A stretch of 64,000 bases of DNA from contig CAVSCI010000009.1 of NCBI GenBank assembly GCA_963726365.1, positions 124,001 to 188,000 on the forward strand. Direction: 5' to 3'. The translations under genes and the position numbers were made by a program. This stretch comes from JAABQG01 sp963726365. GTDB taxonomy: Bacteria; Pseudomonadota; Gammaproteobacteria; Burkholderiales; Burkholderiaceae_C. Position 1 is the stretch's first letter; each line of letters starts with the position of its first letter. Of the stretch, positions 43,449 through 53,066 are shown in pieces. Below the pieces are notes generated by a model, which was not told where the DNA came from, ran no database searches, and worked only from the letters and a program-made list of their open reading frames with translations.

Positions 43449-45092
43449 TTATCCGCCACCGGCACCCGGGAATGGCGAATGGCGCGGCTTCAGGGCCGCG
43501 GCCCAGTCGGCGTGCTCCTTCGGAAAAGCGGCCCGGTAGCGCGCCAGCATGCCCAAGGCCTCATCTTCGCGGCCCAGCATCACCGCGCTTTCGATCACTT
43601 TCTCGATCACGCGGGGTTCGGGGGAAAAGGGCAGCAGCGCCATCGCCGTGGCGTAAGTCCACTCGGCGTTGTCGCGGCGCAGGGGCGTGGTCGTCAACTC
43701 GGCAAATCGCACCTGATCGCGAAAAACCCGGGCAGCACGGACCTTCTCCAGCGTGTTGTCTTGGTAGGCCGCTGCCCGCTCCTCGGGAAGCAGGTAAATC
43801 TGGCGCACGCGGTGGTAGTCCAGTGCGGTGAAAGCCACGCCCGCCACCAGCAGCAAGGCCACCAGCGTGGGCCCGGCGCGGCTGGACGTCTGGGCCGGGG
43901 CCTGGTGGCGGGTGGGCCACAGCAGGCCCAGGCAGATGCCGAAGGCCATCTGGAACGGCCCGTACCACAGCGGGTACTCCAGCAGGCTGTGCAGCCCGAT
44001 CACGCCCAGCACCGTCCACGCCAGCTGACGCAACGGGTCCGCCTCGCGCCAGGGCCGTGCGCGCCAGATCGCCCACAGGCCTGCGCCGCACAGCCCCAGC
44101 GCCACCGGCACGCCCAGTTCCACCGCCAGATGCAGGGGCAGGTTGTGCGCGTTGTCCAGAATGTCGCAAAACCGGGCACCTTCGCCGCTTCCCTGGTACA
44201 GCGTGATGAAGTGCGCATAGTCCAGCCGGCCCCAGCCCCAGCCGAACCACGGCTTGAGCCCGATCAGCTCCACCACGTTGGACCACAGCGTCATGCGGCT
44301 CGAACACAGCGGCGCCCCTTCGCTCAGGCGCGCGAAGATGCCTGGCATGCCGATCGCGTTGAACAGCGCCGGCAGGGCCAGCGCCGCGGCCAGGTAAGCC
44401 GGCAGCACCGGGCCCAGCGTCCAGCGCACCTGGCGTTGCCGGTACAGCCCCCAGACGCCGGCCAGCGCCAGGATCAGCAGCAGCTCGAACAGGCCCGTGC
44501 GCGAGTGCGAAATCGCGTTGCCCACTGCCAGCAGCACCGCTGGCACCGCCACGCGCGCGGGCCGGCTGAACCAGGGGTCGCTGCGGGCCAGCCAGAGCAG
44601 CGCGCACAGGGCGGTGCTGGTCAGGCTGGCATACAGGTTGCGCTGGCGCAGGTTGCCAAAGGCCTCGCCCGGCGTGGCCGCCACCCAAGGCGCCAGTGCG
44701 TCGGCCGCGCCGACATATTGCACCCAGCCCATCAGCGCGCTGACCAGGCCGGCCGCCAGCCAGGCGCGCGCCAGCACCGTGGCGTCGGCTTGCGTCGCCG
44801 CCGTGAAGCGCAGGGCGCAGGCCAGGACGGCCAGCAGGCCCATGGCGAGCGCCAGAACTTCGGCGCCGGGCATCGCCCCGACCGGCCACAGGCCCACGGC
44901 CACCACCAGCAAGAACAGGCCGCCCAGCACGGTCAGGAGCGACCCCGGGACTTGCGTGGGCCGGCCGGTCAATGCCAGCGCCGCCGCACAGGCCCAGCTC
45001 ACCAGCAGGGGCACGACACTGGTCGTGGGGCCCAGGGCGAAGGGGTGGATCCAGGGGAGGGTCAGGAGCAGAAAAATGGCGGCTGTCGTCAT
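43449..45092 (-). CDS. PglL-like O-oligosaccharyltransferase (Wzy_C / Wzy_C_2)
   Basis: Polytopic inner-membrane protein of 547 residues, about 10-12 helices, of the O-antigen ligase/PglL superfamily that moves an oligosaccharide from undecaprenyl diphosphate onto protein or lipid A. Key segments: NLRQRNLYASLTSTALCALL, LKPWFGWGWGRLDYAHFITL, DNAHNLPLHLAVELGVPVAL with the family His, and LHSLLEYPLWYGPFQMAFGI. The C-terminal Wzy_C_2 region follows. ATG 45092 was taken. With the next gene it forms a tandem pair downstream of pilA. Confidence 0.8.
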   Translation of the reverse strand: MTTAAIFLLLTLPWIHPFALGPTTSVVPLLVSWACAAALALTGRPTQVPGSLLTVLGGLFLLVVAVGLWPVGAMPGAEVLALAMGLLAVLACALRFTAATQADATVLARAWLAAGLVSALMGWVQYVGAADALAPWVAATPGEAFGNLRQRNLYASLTSTALCALLWLARSDPWFSRPARVAVPAVLLAVGNAISHSRTGLFELLLILALAGVWGLYRQRQVRWTLGPVLPAYLAAALALPALFNAIGMPGIFARLSEGAPLCSSRMTLWSNVVELIGLKPWFGWGWGRLDYAHFITLYQGSGEGARFCDILDNAHNLPLHLAVELGVPVALGLCGAGLWAIWRARPWREADPLRQLAWTVLGVIGLHSLLEYPLWYGPFQMAFGICLGLLWPTRHQAPAQTSSRAGPTLVALLLVAGVAFTALDYHRVRQIYLLPEERAAAYQDNTLEKVRAARVFRDQVRFAELTTTPLRRDNAEWTYATAMALLPFSPEPRVIEKVIESAVMLGREDEALGMLARYRAAFPKEHADWAAALKPRHSPFPGAGGG

Positions 45093-45196
45093 GGCGCCGT
45101 TTTCATCATTCTTTGCTCCAGTGTCTGTGGATCGTCTTTCCAGCATGTCCAGGCTTGTTCATGTCACGTCAGAAATCAACGTTGAAACCAATCGCG

Positions 45197-46871
45197 TCAA
45201 GGCAATCGCAAGTCGCGCAGCTGGGGATACTTTTCATTTGCCATGCTGCGCCAATTGTCGGCGATCCGGTCGTAGGTCTTTGGCCCGTGCAGGGCACGAA
45301 TGACCTTCAACTGGCGAACGGCTTCATCCGGGTTTCCGTTCAATGCCAGTGACAGTGCATAGCGGTTTTGAGTGGCAGGCGAGGGGAAGCGCAGCGCCAC
45401 TTTTCGGGCCAACGCCACCTCATCCGCGCTCATTCCCGGCCTGGGTGCGATGCGCCCGCCGTGCAGCAGCGCGTCCAGTTGCGTCAGCAAGACCACCTTC
45501 GGTCGTTGATAGCTGGCAGGCGTGGTGCCAACCTGCAGCGCCTCAAAACGCACAATGCGGAAATCCTCTTCGATGGACAGGTATTCAACGGCCGACCACG
45601 CCATCGTGGCCGTCGTGATGAGAAGGATGGCGGCCGCCGGTTTTACGCCAAGGCTGACCGCTGGCTTGACACCCAAAGCGCCTTCGAGCGCCCCCACGGC
45701 GAACATGACAGGGGCCAGGAAGTACGCGTAGGCAAACGGAAACTCCAGCATCGAATGCACCGCCACCGGCAGCACCACGGCCAGACAGTACCAGGGCACC
45801 AACTGGCGGGTCGCGCGCAAACGCCGCCATAGCCAGACGCCGGTCGCCAGCACCAGCAGAGCGGCCAGCGGGATGCCGACGCCCAGGGCCAGGTCCAGCG
45901 CAATAGTGTGCGCAAAGGTAAACGGATCACTCAACGCATGGGCGTGCGCCACGGCGTTGTGTGCGGTCGAAACCTGGCCCAGGCCCCAGCCCCACCAGGG
46001 CCGCAGCAGCAGGGCCTCCACCAGTTGCGGCCACACCACCAGTCGCAAGCCTGCGCTGGTATCGACGGCCAAACGGGAGCCTCTGGCCTGCAGCACAAAA
46101 TCCATCATCAAGGGCCAGTACCAGAACAGGATCAAGAAGCCGAGCCCGGCGCCCGCCACGACCCAGGGCGACAGCCTGACCTCGATAGTTTTTCGCTTGG
46201 CGAACCACCAGGCCGTCAAAAGAAAAAAACTCAAGACGCCAGTTCTGGACTCGGTCGCCGCCAGACCCGTCAGCAAGGTGAGCGCCAACAGGCCCGACGC
46301 CGTAGCGCCGAGCCTCCTGGACTCCAACAGAAACAAAAGACTCGCCAGACCCATCACGAGCAGGGACGCCAGGTGGTTCGGTTGCCCCAGGTTGGCACCG
46401 GGACGACGAAGCTGGGTCATGCGATTGATCCATGGGAGAGCCTTCCCACAGTTCGAAAACCTGAGCAAACGCGATGACGGCGGACAAGAACGCACCCAGC
46501 AGCAAGGTCGCTGCCAGCCAGTCATACGTGCCACTCTTGTGGTGACAGCCATACCCCACGGCCATGCACGCGATGCAGGCGATCAGGTAGATCGACAGCA
46601 CGACAGCGTCGCCCCCAAACATGATCAAGCCCGCAAATTGCTGGAGCCAGATCACCAGGCCCAATGCGATCAGCGGTATCGCTGTAATGGGGAGGGCAAC
46701 GGTGCTCGCGATCTTGTTCGTTGCGGCGGCGTAGATGCCGTGCCATGCCAGCAACAGAATCGCAAGAAAAGCCAGGACTTCACTGTGCCAGCTGACCCAT
46801 GGCAGGAAATGGACTGGTTGCAACCAGCCAAGCAATAAAATAAACATGGCCGCCACTGTGGCCACAGGCAT
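45197..46871 (-). CDS. PglL-like O-oligosaccharyltransferase (frameshifted), pilin-linked
   Basis: Second PglL/TfpO-type protein. The N-terminal part (from 46871, MPVATVAAMFILLLGWLQPV) and the rest (PWINRMTQLRRPGANLGQPN, SRTGVLSFFLLTAWWFAKRK, LEFPFAYAYFLAPVMFAVGA, and the Wzy_C_2 tail) are in different frames. Deleting one base of the GGG at 46434-46436 (CCC on the coding strand) gives GSPWINRMTQ and 557 residues. It lies directly after pilA, the position of the pilin-specific glycosyltransferase TfpO/PilO in other genera. The pilin here does not end in Ser, so the site would be internal. Confidence 0.85.
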
Positions 46872-46886
46872 CTTTCTTCACTCCCC

Positions 46887-46915
46887 AAAAAAAACGCCCC
46901 GACTGGGGCGTTTTT
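46887..46915 (-). terminator. Intrinsic terminator of pilA
   Basis: On the minus strand an 11-base-pair stem AAAAACGCCCC/GGGGCGTTTTT with loop AGTC is followed by a run of T. It lies directly downstream of pilA, so most pilin transcripts should stop here and only readthrough would reach the transferase genes. Confidence 0.9.
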
Positions 46916-46965
46916 CAATTTTCCGCAGCAGACCATACCGACTACTGCAACGTAAACTGTCAATT

Positions 46966-47478
46966 TTATGGGGCAAAAGTGCCCGTACCTGCGATCGTTG
47001 CGCGGCACGATGCAGGCAACCACTTCTGAATAATAGCCAAACCAGCGGCTGTTGAACCGCACGCCCATTGATTCACTTGAACGCCACCGCCGTTCAGGGC
47101 AGCTGCACTCAATGGAGTACCGCCGGTGTCTTGCGGCTGCAACAGGACAAGTTGGCCATCTGCTGCAGCATCAATACCCGTGCCAATGGTAATTGCAATG
47201 GCGCCGTTGGCGTCGGTCTGGATTTTCGCCACATACTTGCTGCTTGCTGTCGAGCTTTCGCAGCCCCAGCCTCCAGCCACAGGCGCTGAAGTGGCTGTCT
47301 GAAAGTCTTCTGTAATGCCGGTGCGGCAGGCAGATGCCGCCAGAATCACTTCAGACATCTTCGCGCGCTTGGTGTAATCCTGGTACGCGGGCAGGGCCAC
47401 GGCGGCCAGAATACCGATGATCGCAACCACGATCATCAATTCGATCAGGGTAAAACCCTTTTGCATGGAACGTTTCAT
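46966..47478 (-). CDS. pilA: Type IV pilin (PilA)
   Basis: Major type IV pilin of 170 residues. The prepilin leader MKRSMQKG is cut before F1, giving FTLIELMIVVAIIGILAAVA with the essential Glu5. The helix continues LPAYQDYTKRAKMSEVILAA. The C-terminal disulfide loop is C-x-about-18-C within CGSTAAGLAIIQKWLPASCR. AAGGAG precedes the ATG. It should form retractable pili for twitching and DNA uptake; dprA, also in this window, fits natural competence. It is preceded by a sigma-54-type promoter. Confidence 0.95.
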   Translation of the reverse strand: MKRSMQKGFTLIELMIVVAIIGILAAVALPAYQDYTKRAKMSEVILAASACRTGITEDFQTATSAPVAGGWGCESSTASSKYVAKIQTDANGAIAITIGTGIDAAADGQLVLLQPQDTGGTPLSAAALNGGGVQVNQWACGSTAAGLAIIQKWLPASCRATIAGTGTFAP

Positions 47479-47518
47479 AGTGAACTCCTTGGGTAAAGAT
47501 TGAAGACGGAACATGAAC

Positions 47519-47535
47519 AGCATATTGCATGCCAA
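47519..47535 (-). promoter_or_regulatory. Candidate sigma-54 promoter of pilA
   Basis: On the minus strand TTGGCATGCAATATGCT has the -24 GG and -12 GC of sigma-54 promoters separated by exactly ten bases. Transcription would start near 47508, 30 bases before pilA. In Pseudomonas and relatives pilA is sigma-54-dependent via PilSR. Confidence 0.65.
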
Positions 47536-47605
47536 CTCTGCTGATCCGACGAACTGTGAAATATGCACGGAAAATGGCCGGGTTGCGACCTTTTTCAGCA
47601 CCTGG

Positions 47606-47653
47606 TGTCAACAAAATCTGACAACTCTTCCCTCAAGGTGACAATTTTTGTCA
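47606..47653. promoter_or_regulatory. Candidate PilR-type binding sites upstream of pilA
   Basis: Four TGTCA/TGACA half-sites at 47606, 47619, 47639 and 47649 lie 70-120 bases upstream of the sigma-54 -24 element. PilR in Pseudomonas aeruginosa recognises repeated TGTC-type sites at a similar distance. Two of them form the palindrome TGACAATTTTTGTCA. They also overlap the end of the lrp-type gene. Confidence 0.5.
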
Positions 47654-48160
47654 TCTGGTGACGCCGGAGCCCGTCCACTGCCCCAGCGGCAACGCGCTGC
47701 TGGCCTTGACTTCGCCCAGCGAGAAGCTGGTGTGCAAATCCTTGACGTTGGGCAGGTTGATCAGCACTTCGCGTGCGAACTGGCTGAAGGTGTTGAGGTC
47801 GCGGCTGACCACTTGCAGCTCAAAAGTGCCGGTGCCGCTGATGTAGTGGCAGGAGATCACTTCGGGAATCGCGCGGATGGCTTCTTCGAGCTGGCGCGTG
47901 ACGTCGCCATTGTTGCGGTCGGCATCGAGCCGCACGAAGGCCAGCACGCCCAGGCCGATCTTGTGGCGGTCGATCTCGGCGCGGTAGCCCTTGATGTAGC
48001 CGCCTTCTTCCAGCGCCCGCACGCGACGCCAGCAGGGCGCGGCCGACAGCCCCACGCGCGCGCTGAGTTCGGCGTTGGTCAGGCGGCCGTCGGCCTGCAA
48101 TTCCTGCAGGATGGCGATGTCAAATTTGTCGAGCGTTTGCAAAATGCGGCTTTTGAGCAA
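47651..48160 (-). CDS. Lrp/AsnC family transcriptional regulator
   Basis: Regulator of 169 residues: N-terminal winged helix (FDIAILQELQADGRLTNAEL, SARVGLSAAPCWRRVRALEE) and C-terminal RAM/ACT-like domain (LGVLAFVRLDADRNNGDVTR, VISCHYISGTGTFELQVVSR). Such proteins often sense amino acids and control a divergent gene. The divergent neighbour is the indolepyruvate oxidoreductase gene, 158 bases away, so control of aromatic amino acid breakdown is a fair guess. Confidence 0.9.
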   Translation of the reverse strand: MLKSRILQTLDKFDIAILQELQADGRLTNAELSARVGLSAAPCWRRVRALEEGGYIKGYRAEIDRHKIGLGVLAFVRLDADRNNGDVTRQLEEAIRAIPEVISCHYISGTGTFELQVVSRDLNTFSQFAREVLINLPNVKDLHTSFSLGEVKASSALPLGQWTGSGVTR

Positions 48161-48318
48161 GAATCTTGCGCATGGTAGTGGAAACCGGGCATAAAAAGCA
48201 AAGACATATCTGCGCCGGCCCCCTACACTTTGCAGTCCTTTAGAGCCAGCGCCCTACCCGGGCGACGCTTGATTCACCGGCCCACCCGGCCGCCCGCCAC
48301 CGTCCGGAGACGCCGCCC

Positions 48319-51300
48319 ATGAACGCACCGCTGCCTGAACACATCCGCAAAGCGCTGGAAACCGTCACGCTCGACGACAAGTACGCGCTCGACCACGGCC
48401 GCGCCTTCATGAGCGGGGTGCAGGCGCTGGTCAAGCTGCCGATGCTGCAGCGCCTGCGCGACCAGCAGCAGGGCAAGAACACGGCGGGCTTCATCAGCGG
48501 CTACCGGGGTTCGCCGCTGGGCGGCTACGACCAGGCGCTGTGGAAGGCCGCGCCGTACCTGAAGGCGCAGAACATCGTGTTCCAGCCCGGGGTGAACGAA
48601 GAACTGGCCGCCACCGCCCTGTGGGGCACGCAGCAGCTGGGCTTTGCGCCGCCCGGCACCAACAAGTTCGACGGCGTGTTCGGCATCTGGTACGGCAAGG
48701 GCCCGGGCGTGGACCGGTGCTCCGACGTGTTCAAGCACGCCAACATGGCCGGCACCACGCCCTGGGGCGGCGTGATTGCGGTGGCGGGGGACGACCATAT
48801 CTCCAAGAGCTCGACCGCCGCGCACCAGAGCGACCACATCTTCAAGGCCTGCGGCACGCCGGTGTTCTTCCCGGCCAGCGTGCAGGAGATCCTGGACCTG
48901 GGCATCCACGCGTTTGCCATGAGCCGCTTCTCCGGCATCTGGTCGGGCATGAAGACGATCCAGGAGATCGTCGAGTCCAGCGCCACGGCGATGATCGACC
49001 CGGAGCGCGTGCAGATCCACATCCCGACCGATTTCCAGATGCCCCCCGGCGGCCTGCACATCCGCTGGCCCGACCATGCGCTCGACCAGGAAGCGCGCCT
49101 GTTCCATTACAAGTGGTACGCCGCGCTGGCCTACATCCGCGCCAACCGGCTGAACTACAACGTGATCGAAGGCCCGAACGACCGCTTCGGCCTGATTGCC
49201 AGCGGCAAGGCCTACAACGACACGCGCCAGGCGCTGCTCGACCTGGGGCTGGACGACGACACCTGCCGGCAACTGGGCATCCGGCTGCACAAGGTGGGCG
49301 TGGTCTGGCCGCTGGAGGCGCAGCTGACCCGCGAATTCGCCACCGGCCTGCAGGAAATCCTGGTGGTGGAGGAGAAGCGCCAGGTCATCGAATACCAGCT
49401 CAAGGAAGAGCTGTACAACTGGCGTGCCGACGTGCGCCCCAACATCCTGGGCAAGTTCAACGACATGGGCGAAGGCCACCCCGGCGGCGAATGGTCGATG
49501 GCCAACCCCACGGCCAACACCTTGCTGCGCGCCAATGCCGACCTGTCGCCGGCGCTGATCGCCTCGGCCATCGCCCAGCGGCTGAAGGCGATCGGCGTGC
49601 CCGGCGACATTGAAGCGCGGATGGACGCGCGCCTGGCCGTGATGCAGGCCAAGGAGAGCGCGATGCAGGTGCTGGAAGTGCATGGCGACCGCCAGCCCTG
49701 GTTCTGCTCGGGCTGCCCGCACAACACCTCGACCAAGGTGCCCGAGGGTTCGCGCGCCATGGCCGGCATCGGCTGCCATTTCATGAGCATCTGGATGGAC
49801 CGCGCCACCGTCGGCTTCACGCAGATGGGCGGCGAGGGCGTGCCCTGGGTGGGCCAGCAGCCCTTCAGCACCGACCAGCACATGTTCGCCAACCTGGGCG
49901 ACGGCACCTACTTCCACAGCGGCATCCTGGCCATCCGCCAGAGCATCGCGGCGGGGGTGAACATCACCTACAAGATTCTCTACAACGACGCGGTGGCCAT
50001 GACCGGCGGCCAGCAGGTCGGCGAGCGGCCCGAGGGGCATTCGGTGATCCAGATCGCGCAGACATGCGCGCCGAGGGCGCGGTGAAGATCATCATCGTCA
50101 CGGACGAGCCTGAGAAATACGAAGGCGTCAAGGGCCTGCCCGAAGGCATCGCCATCCAGCACCGCGATACGCTGGACGCGGTGCAGCGGGAATTCCGCGA
50201 GATCAAGGGCACCACGGTCATCATCTACGACCAGACCTGCGCGACCGAAAAGCGCCGCCGCCGCAAGCGCGGCACGCTGGTGGACCCGGCCAAGCGCGTG
50301 GTCATCAACGAACTGGTGTGCGAAGGCTGCGGCGACTGCGGCGTGCAGTCCAACTGCCTGAGCGTGGAGCCGCTGGAAACCGAGTTCGGCCGCAAGCGCC
50401 AGATCAACCAGAGCACCTGCAACAAGGACTATTCCTGCGTCAAGGGCTTCTGCCCGAGCTTCGTCACCGTGGAAGGCGGCCAGCTCAAGAAAAAGGGCAA
50501 GGGCAAGGGCGCCTCGCCGTTCGAACTGGGCGCGCTGCCCGAGCCGGTGCTGCCGGTGCTGGCGCAGGCCTGGGGCATCGTGGTGGCGGGCGTGGGCGGC
50601 ACCGGCGTCATCACCATCGGCCAGCTGCTCGGCGTGGCCGCGCACCTGGAAGGCAAGGGCATCGTCACGCAGGATGCGGGCGGCCTGGCGCAAAAGGGCG
50701 GCGCTACCTGGAGCCATGTGCTGATCGGCGCCACGCAGGACGACATCCGCACCACGCGCGTGAGCATGGCGGCGGCCGACCTGATCATCGGCTGCGACCC
50801 GATCGTCACCGCCGGCAAGGAGACCGTGCTGCGCATGCGCGAGGGCCGCACCCACGTGGCGCTCAACGCCCAGGGCACGCCCACCGCTGCGTTCGTGAAG
50901 AACGCCAACTGGCAGAACCCGTCCGACCAGTGCGTGGCCGACATCACCCGCGCCGTGGGCGAGGCCGGCGTGGGGCTGTTCAATGCCGACGCGGTGGCGG
51001 GCAAGCTGATGGGCGACACCATCTACGTCAACCCGATGATCCTGGGCTACGCCTGGCAAAAGGGCTGGATTCCACTGGGACGCGAGTCGCTGCTGCGCGC
51101 CATCGAACTCAACGCCGTGGCGGTGGACAACAACAAGACCGCGTTTGAGTGGGGCCGCCAGGCCGCGCACGACCGCGCGCGGGTCGAGGCGCTGCTGTCA
51201 CCGGGGCAGATCGTCGAATTCAAGAAGCGCGAGACGGTGGAAAGCCTGGTCGCGCGCCGCGTGGAGTTCCTCACGGCCTACCAGGACGCCGCCTATGCGG

Positions 51301-51917
51301 CGCAGTACCAGGCCTTTGTCGAGAAGGTGCGCGCTGCCGAAGCGCGGGTTTTCGAGGGCGCGGCCGGCGCGTCGGGCAAGACCACGCTCACGGAAAGCGT
51401 CGCACGCTACCTGTTCAAGCTGATGGCCTACAAGGACGAGTACGAGGTGGCGCGCCTGCACACCGACCCCGTGTTCCTGGACAAGATCAACGGCATGTTC
51501 GAAGGCGACTTCAAGCTGAATTACCACATGGCGCCGCCGCTGATCGCGAAGAAAAACGCCAAGGGCGAACTGATCAAGCAGCCTTTCGGCCCGGCCATGA
51601 TGACCGCGTTCAAGCTGCTGGCAAGGCTCAAGGGGCTGCGCGGCGGCGCGTTCGACATCTTTGGGCGGACAGAGGAGCGCAAGACCGAGCGCGCGCTGAT
51701 CGGCGAGTACCGTGCCAGTATCGAGGAAGTGCTGAAGTCACTGAGCCCGACCAATCACGCCACGGCGGTGGAAATAGCCCGCATTCCGGAGCAGATCAAG
51801 GGCTTTGGCCATGTGAAGGAGCGCCACCTGAAGGCGGCGCGCCAGGCCTGGAGCGGTTTGATGGCGGCGTGGCGTGAATCCGCAGGGGCGCGCGTCAGGT
51901 GGCCTGAAACGCCGTGA
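48319..51917 (+). CDS. Indolepyruvate ferredoxin oxidoreductase, fused alpha-beta (frameshifted)
   Basis: Large oxygen-sensitive enzyme that decarboxylates arylpyruvates to aryl-acetyl-CoA, reducing ferredoxin. The N-terminal part holds the thiamine diphosphate domain (GYRGSPLGGYDQALWKAAPY, PEGSRAMAGIGCHFMSIWMD, TYFHSGILAIRQSIAAGVNI). The second part has CEGCGDCGVQSNC and further cysteines for 4Fe-4S clusters, then VAGVGGTGVITIGQLLGVAA, the 2-oxoacid oxidoreductase gamma-type domain. At 50063 one base seems missing (GAC for GACC); restoring it gives one protein of about 1199 residues, the known size of this fused type in betaproteobacteria. No ribosome site stands out at 48319. Confidence 0.88.
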
Positions 51918-51919
51918 AA

Positions 51920-51942
51920 GCCATTTTCATGATGAAAATGGC
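51920..51942. terminator. Palindrome after the oxidoreductase gene
   Basis: GCCATTTTCAT and ATGAAAATGGC are exact 11-base arms around a single base, just after the stop codon. Without a T-run and with a one-base loop it is not a standard terminator but would form a strong cruciform or stop convergent transcription. Confidence 0.5.
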
Positions 51943-51947
51943 CTCTG

Positions 51948-51985
51948 CCCAGCGTCAAATGGTCATTGTCAGCTATTGAACTGGG
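51948..51985 (+). repeat. Dispersed CCAGCGTCA repeat, copy 7
   Basis: CCCAGCGTCAAATGGTCATT then GTCAGCTATTGAACTGGG. The reference copy for the family. It overlaps the end of the minus-strand nitrile hydratase accessory gene, whose last codons (VQ) and TAG come from the GCTATTGAAC tail. Confidence 0.75.
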
Positions 51986-52395
51986 AGTAAATCCGCCGGT
52001 TCCAGCACGATCGGCTGGCCGTGCGGCGTGCGCTCTGCCGCCGCCTCCCAGGCGTGTTCGAGCGCGTGGATCTGCTCCGGCGTGCCGACCTGCCGGGCGA
52101 TCACCAGTTTTTCCAGGGCATTGAGCCAGTGCGTGTAGTACAGGCTGCCGTCGTCATCGCCTGCGTCGGTCTGGCCGGCGGCCTGCCCCGCGCGAATCTC
52201 GGCGGTCAGGGCCGCGGCCCATTCCGGCCAGGTGAACAGGCCACGCTCGTGCAGTTGCACGGCCATGGCAAAGGCGTGGGCCTGCCACGGTTCGGCAAAC
52301 ATGGGGCCATCGTCCCGAACCGCAGGCAGCGGCAGCAGGTCGCCGCATTGTCGGGCGATGTCGGCGGGTTGTTGCAAGGCGTGGCGGCTGTTCAT
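51973..52395 (-). CDS. Nitrile hydratase accessory (activator) protein
   Basis: Protein of 140 residues resembling the beta-subunit N-terminal region and the activator proteins (NhlE/P14K type) that load cobalt into nitrile hydratase alpha. Supporting segments are MFAEPWQAHAFAMAVQLHER and FTWPEWAAALTAEIRAGQ, both shared with the beta start. It overlaps the beta gene stop by four bases (ATGA) and is the last of the three-gene operon. Its 3' end is shaped by a dispersed repeat copy. Confidence 0.85.
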   Translation of the reverse strand: MNSRHALQQPADIARQCGDLLPLPAVRDDGPMFAEPWQAHAFAMAVQLHERGLFTWPEWAAALTAEIRAGQAAGQTDAGDDDGSLYYTHWLNALEKLVIARQVGTPEQIHALEHAWEAAAERTPHGQPIVLEPADLLPVQ

Positions 52396-53066
52396 GATGC
52401 GGCTTCAAGGTACGGTTCCCACGCGTCCACGCTGACCTGCAGCGTTGGGTCGGCGTCCGGGCCCCAGAGCTCGGCGCCGTCGAATACCACGGTGTAGAGC
52501 CATTCCGGCGTCTGGTCGAACGGTGGCACCGGATGTGACACATGCCGGTCCGGAAAGATATGGGTGCCATGGACGCTTTGCACCGTGCCGATGTGGCCGC
52601 GCACGTAGCGCGGCAGGCGGGTGTGGCCGGCCGGGTGCATGTTGCGGGCACGCACGCGGTCGCCGATGGCAAAGCGCGCAGGGTTGCCGGACGGGCGGGT
52701 CGCCGGGGAGCCGGCGGCCAGTACCGCATCCACGGCATCGGCGTGCAGCACGCGGGCCAAGGGCAGGGGCGGCTGCAGCAGATGGCCGCTGCGCAGTTCG
52801 TCGGCGCTCACCAGGCCCCGGTCCAGCAGCAAGTGCTCCAGCCCGCGCAGCCAGATCTCGTAATAACTGCTGTTCAGGTACACCGCCGGGGGCAGCGATT
52901 CGCGCGCCGAGCGGCTCAGGTCGATGTTCCACTGGCCGCAAGCGCCCATGGCCACGGTCATGGCGAGCGCGCGTGCTTCCCATTGCGCATGGAACAGCGG
53001 TTCATCGGCTTCGGGTTGCACCGGGCCGAAGCCCTGCATGCCACCCATGTCGTGCACGGAGTTCAT
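52392..53066 (-). CDS. nthB: Nitrile hydratase subunit beta
   Basis: Subunit of 224 residues. The start MNSVHDMGGMQGFGPVQPEA is the family's usual beta start. The C-terminal domain has FAIGDRVRARNMHPAGHTRL and LYTVVFDGAELWGPDADPTL. Beta positions substrate and supports the alpha active site. It overlaps the alpha gene (ATGA) and the accessory gene (ATGA), so the three are coupled. Confidence 0.93.
   Translation of the reverse strand: MNSVHDMGGMQGFGPVQPEADEPLFHAQWEARALAMTVAMGACGQWNIDLSRSARESLPPAVYLNSSYYEIWLRGLEHLLLDRGLVSADELRSGHLLQPPLPLARVLHADAVDAVLAAGSPATRPSGNPARFAIGDRVRARNMHPAGHTRLPRYVRGHIGTVQSVHGTHIFPDRHVSHPVPPFDQTPEWLYTVVFDGAELWGPDADPTLQVSVDAWEPYLEAAS

Noticed and set aside
43371..45185. 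A 604-codon plus-strand open frame opposite the first PglL-like gene
   Set aside because: Antisense to a conserved membrane protein with standard helices; no ribosome site and biased Arg/Gln/Ala composition.
48274..50040. A 588-codon minus-strand open frame opposite the oxidoreductase
   Set aside because: It is the antisense shadow of a GC-rich conserved gene; its sequence is His/Arg/Gln-rich with no family features.
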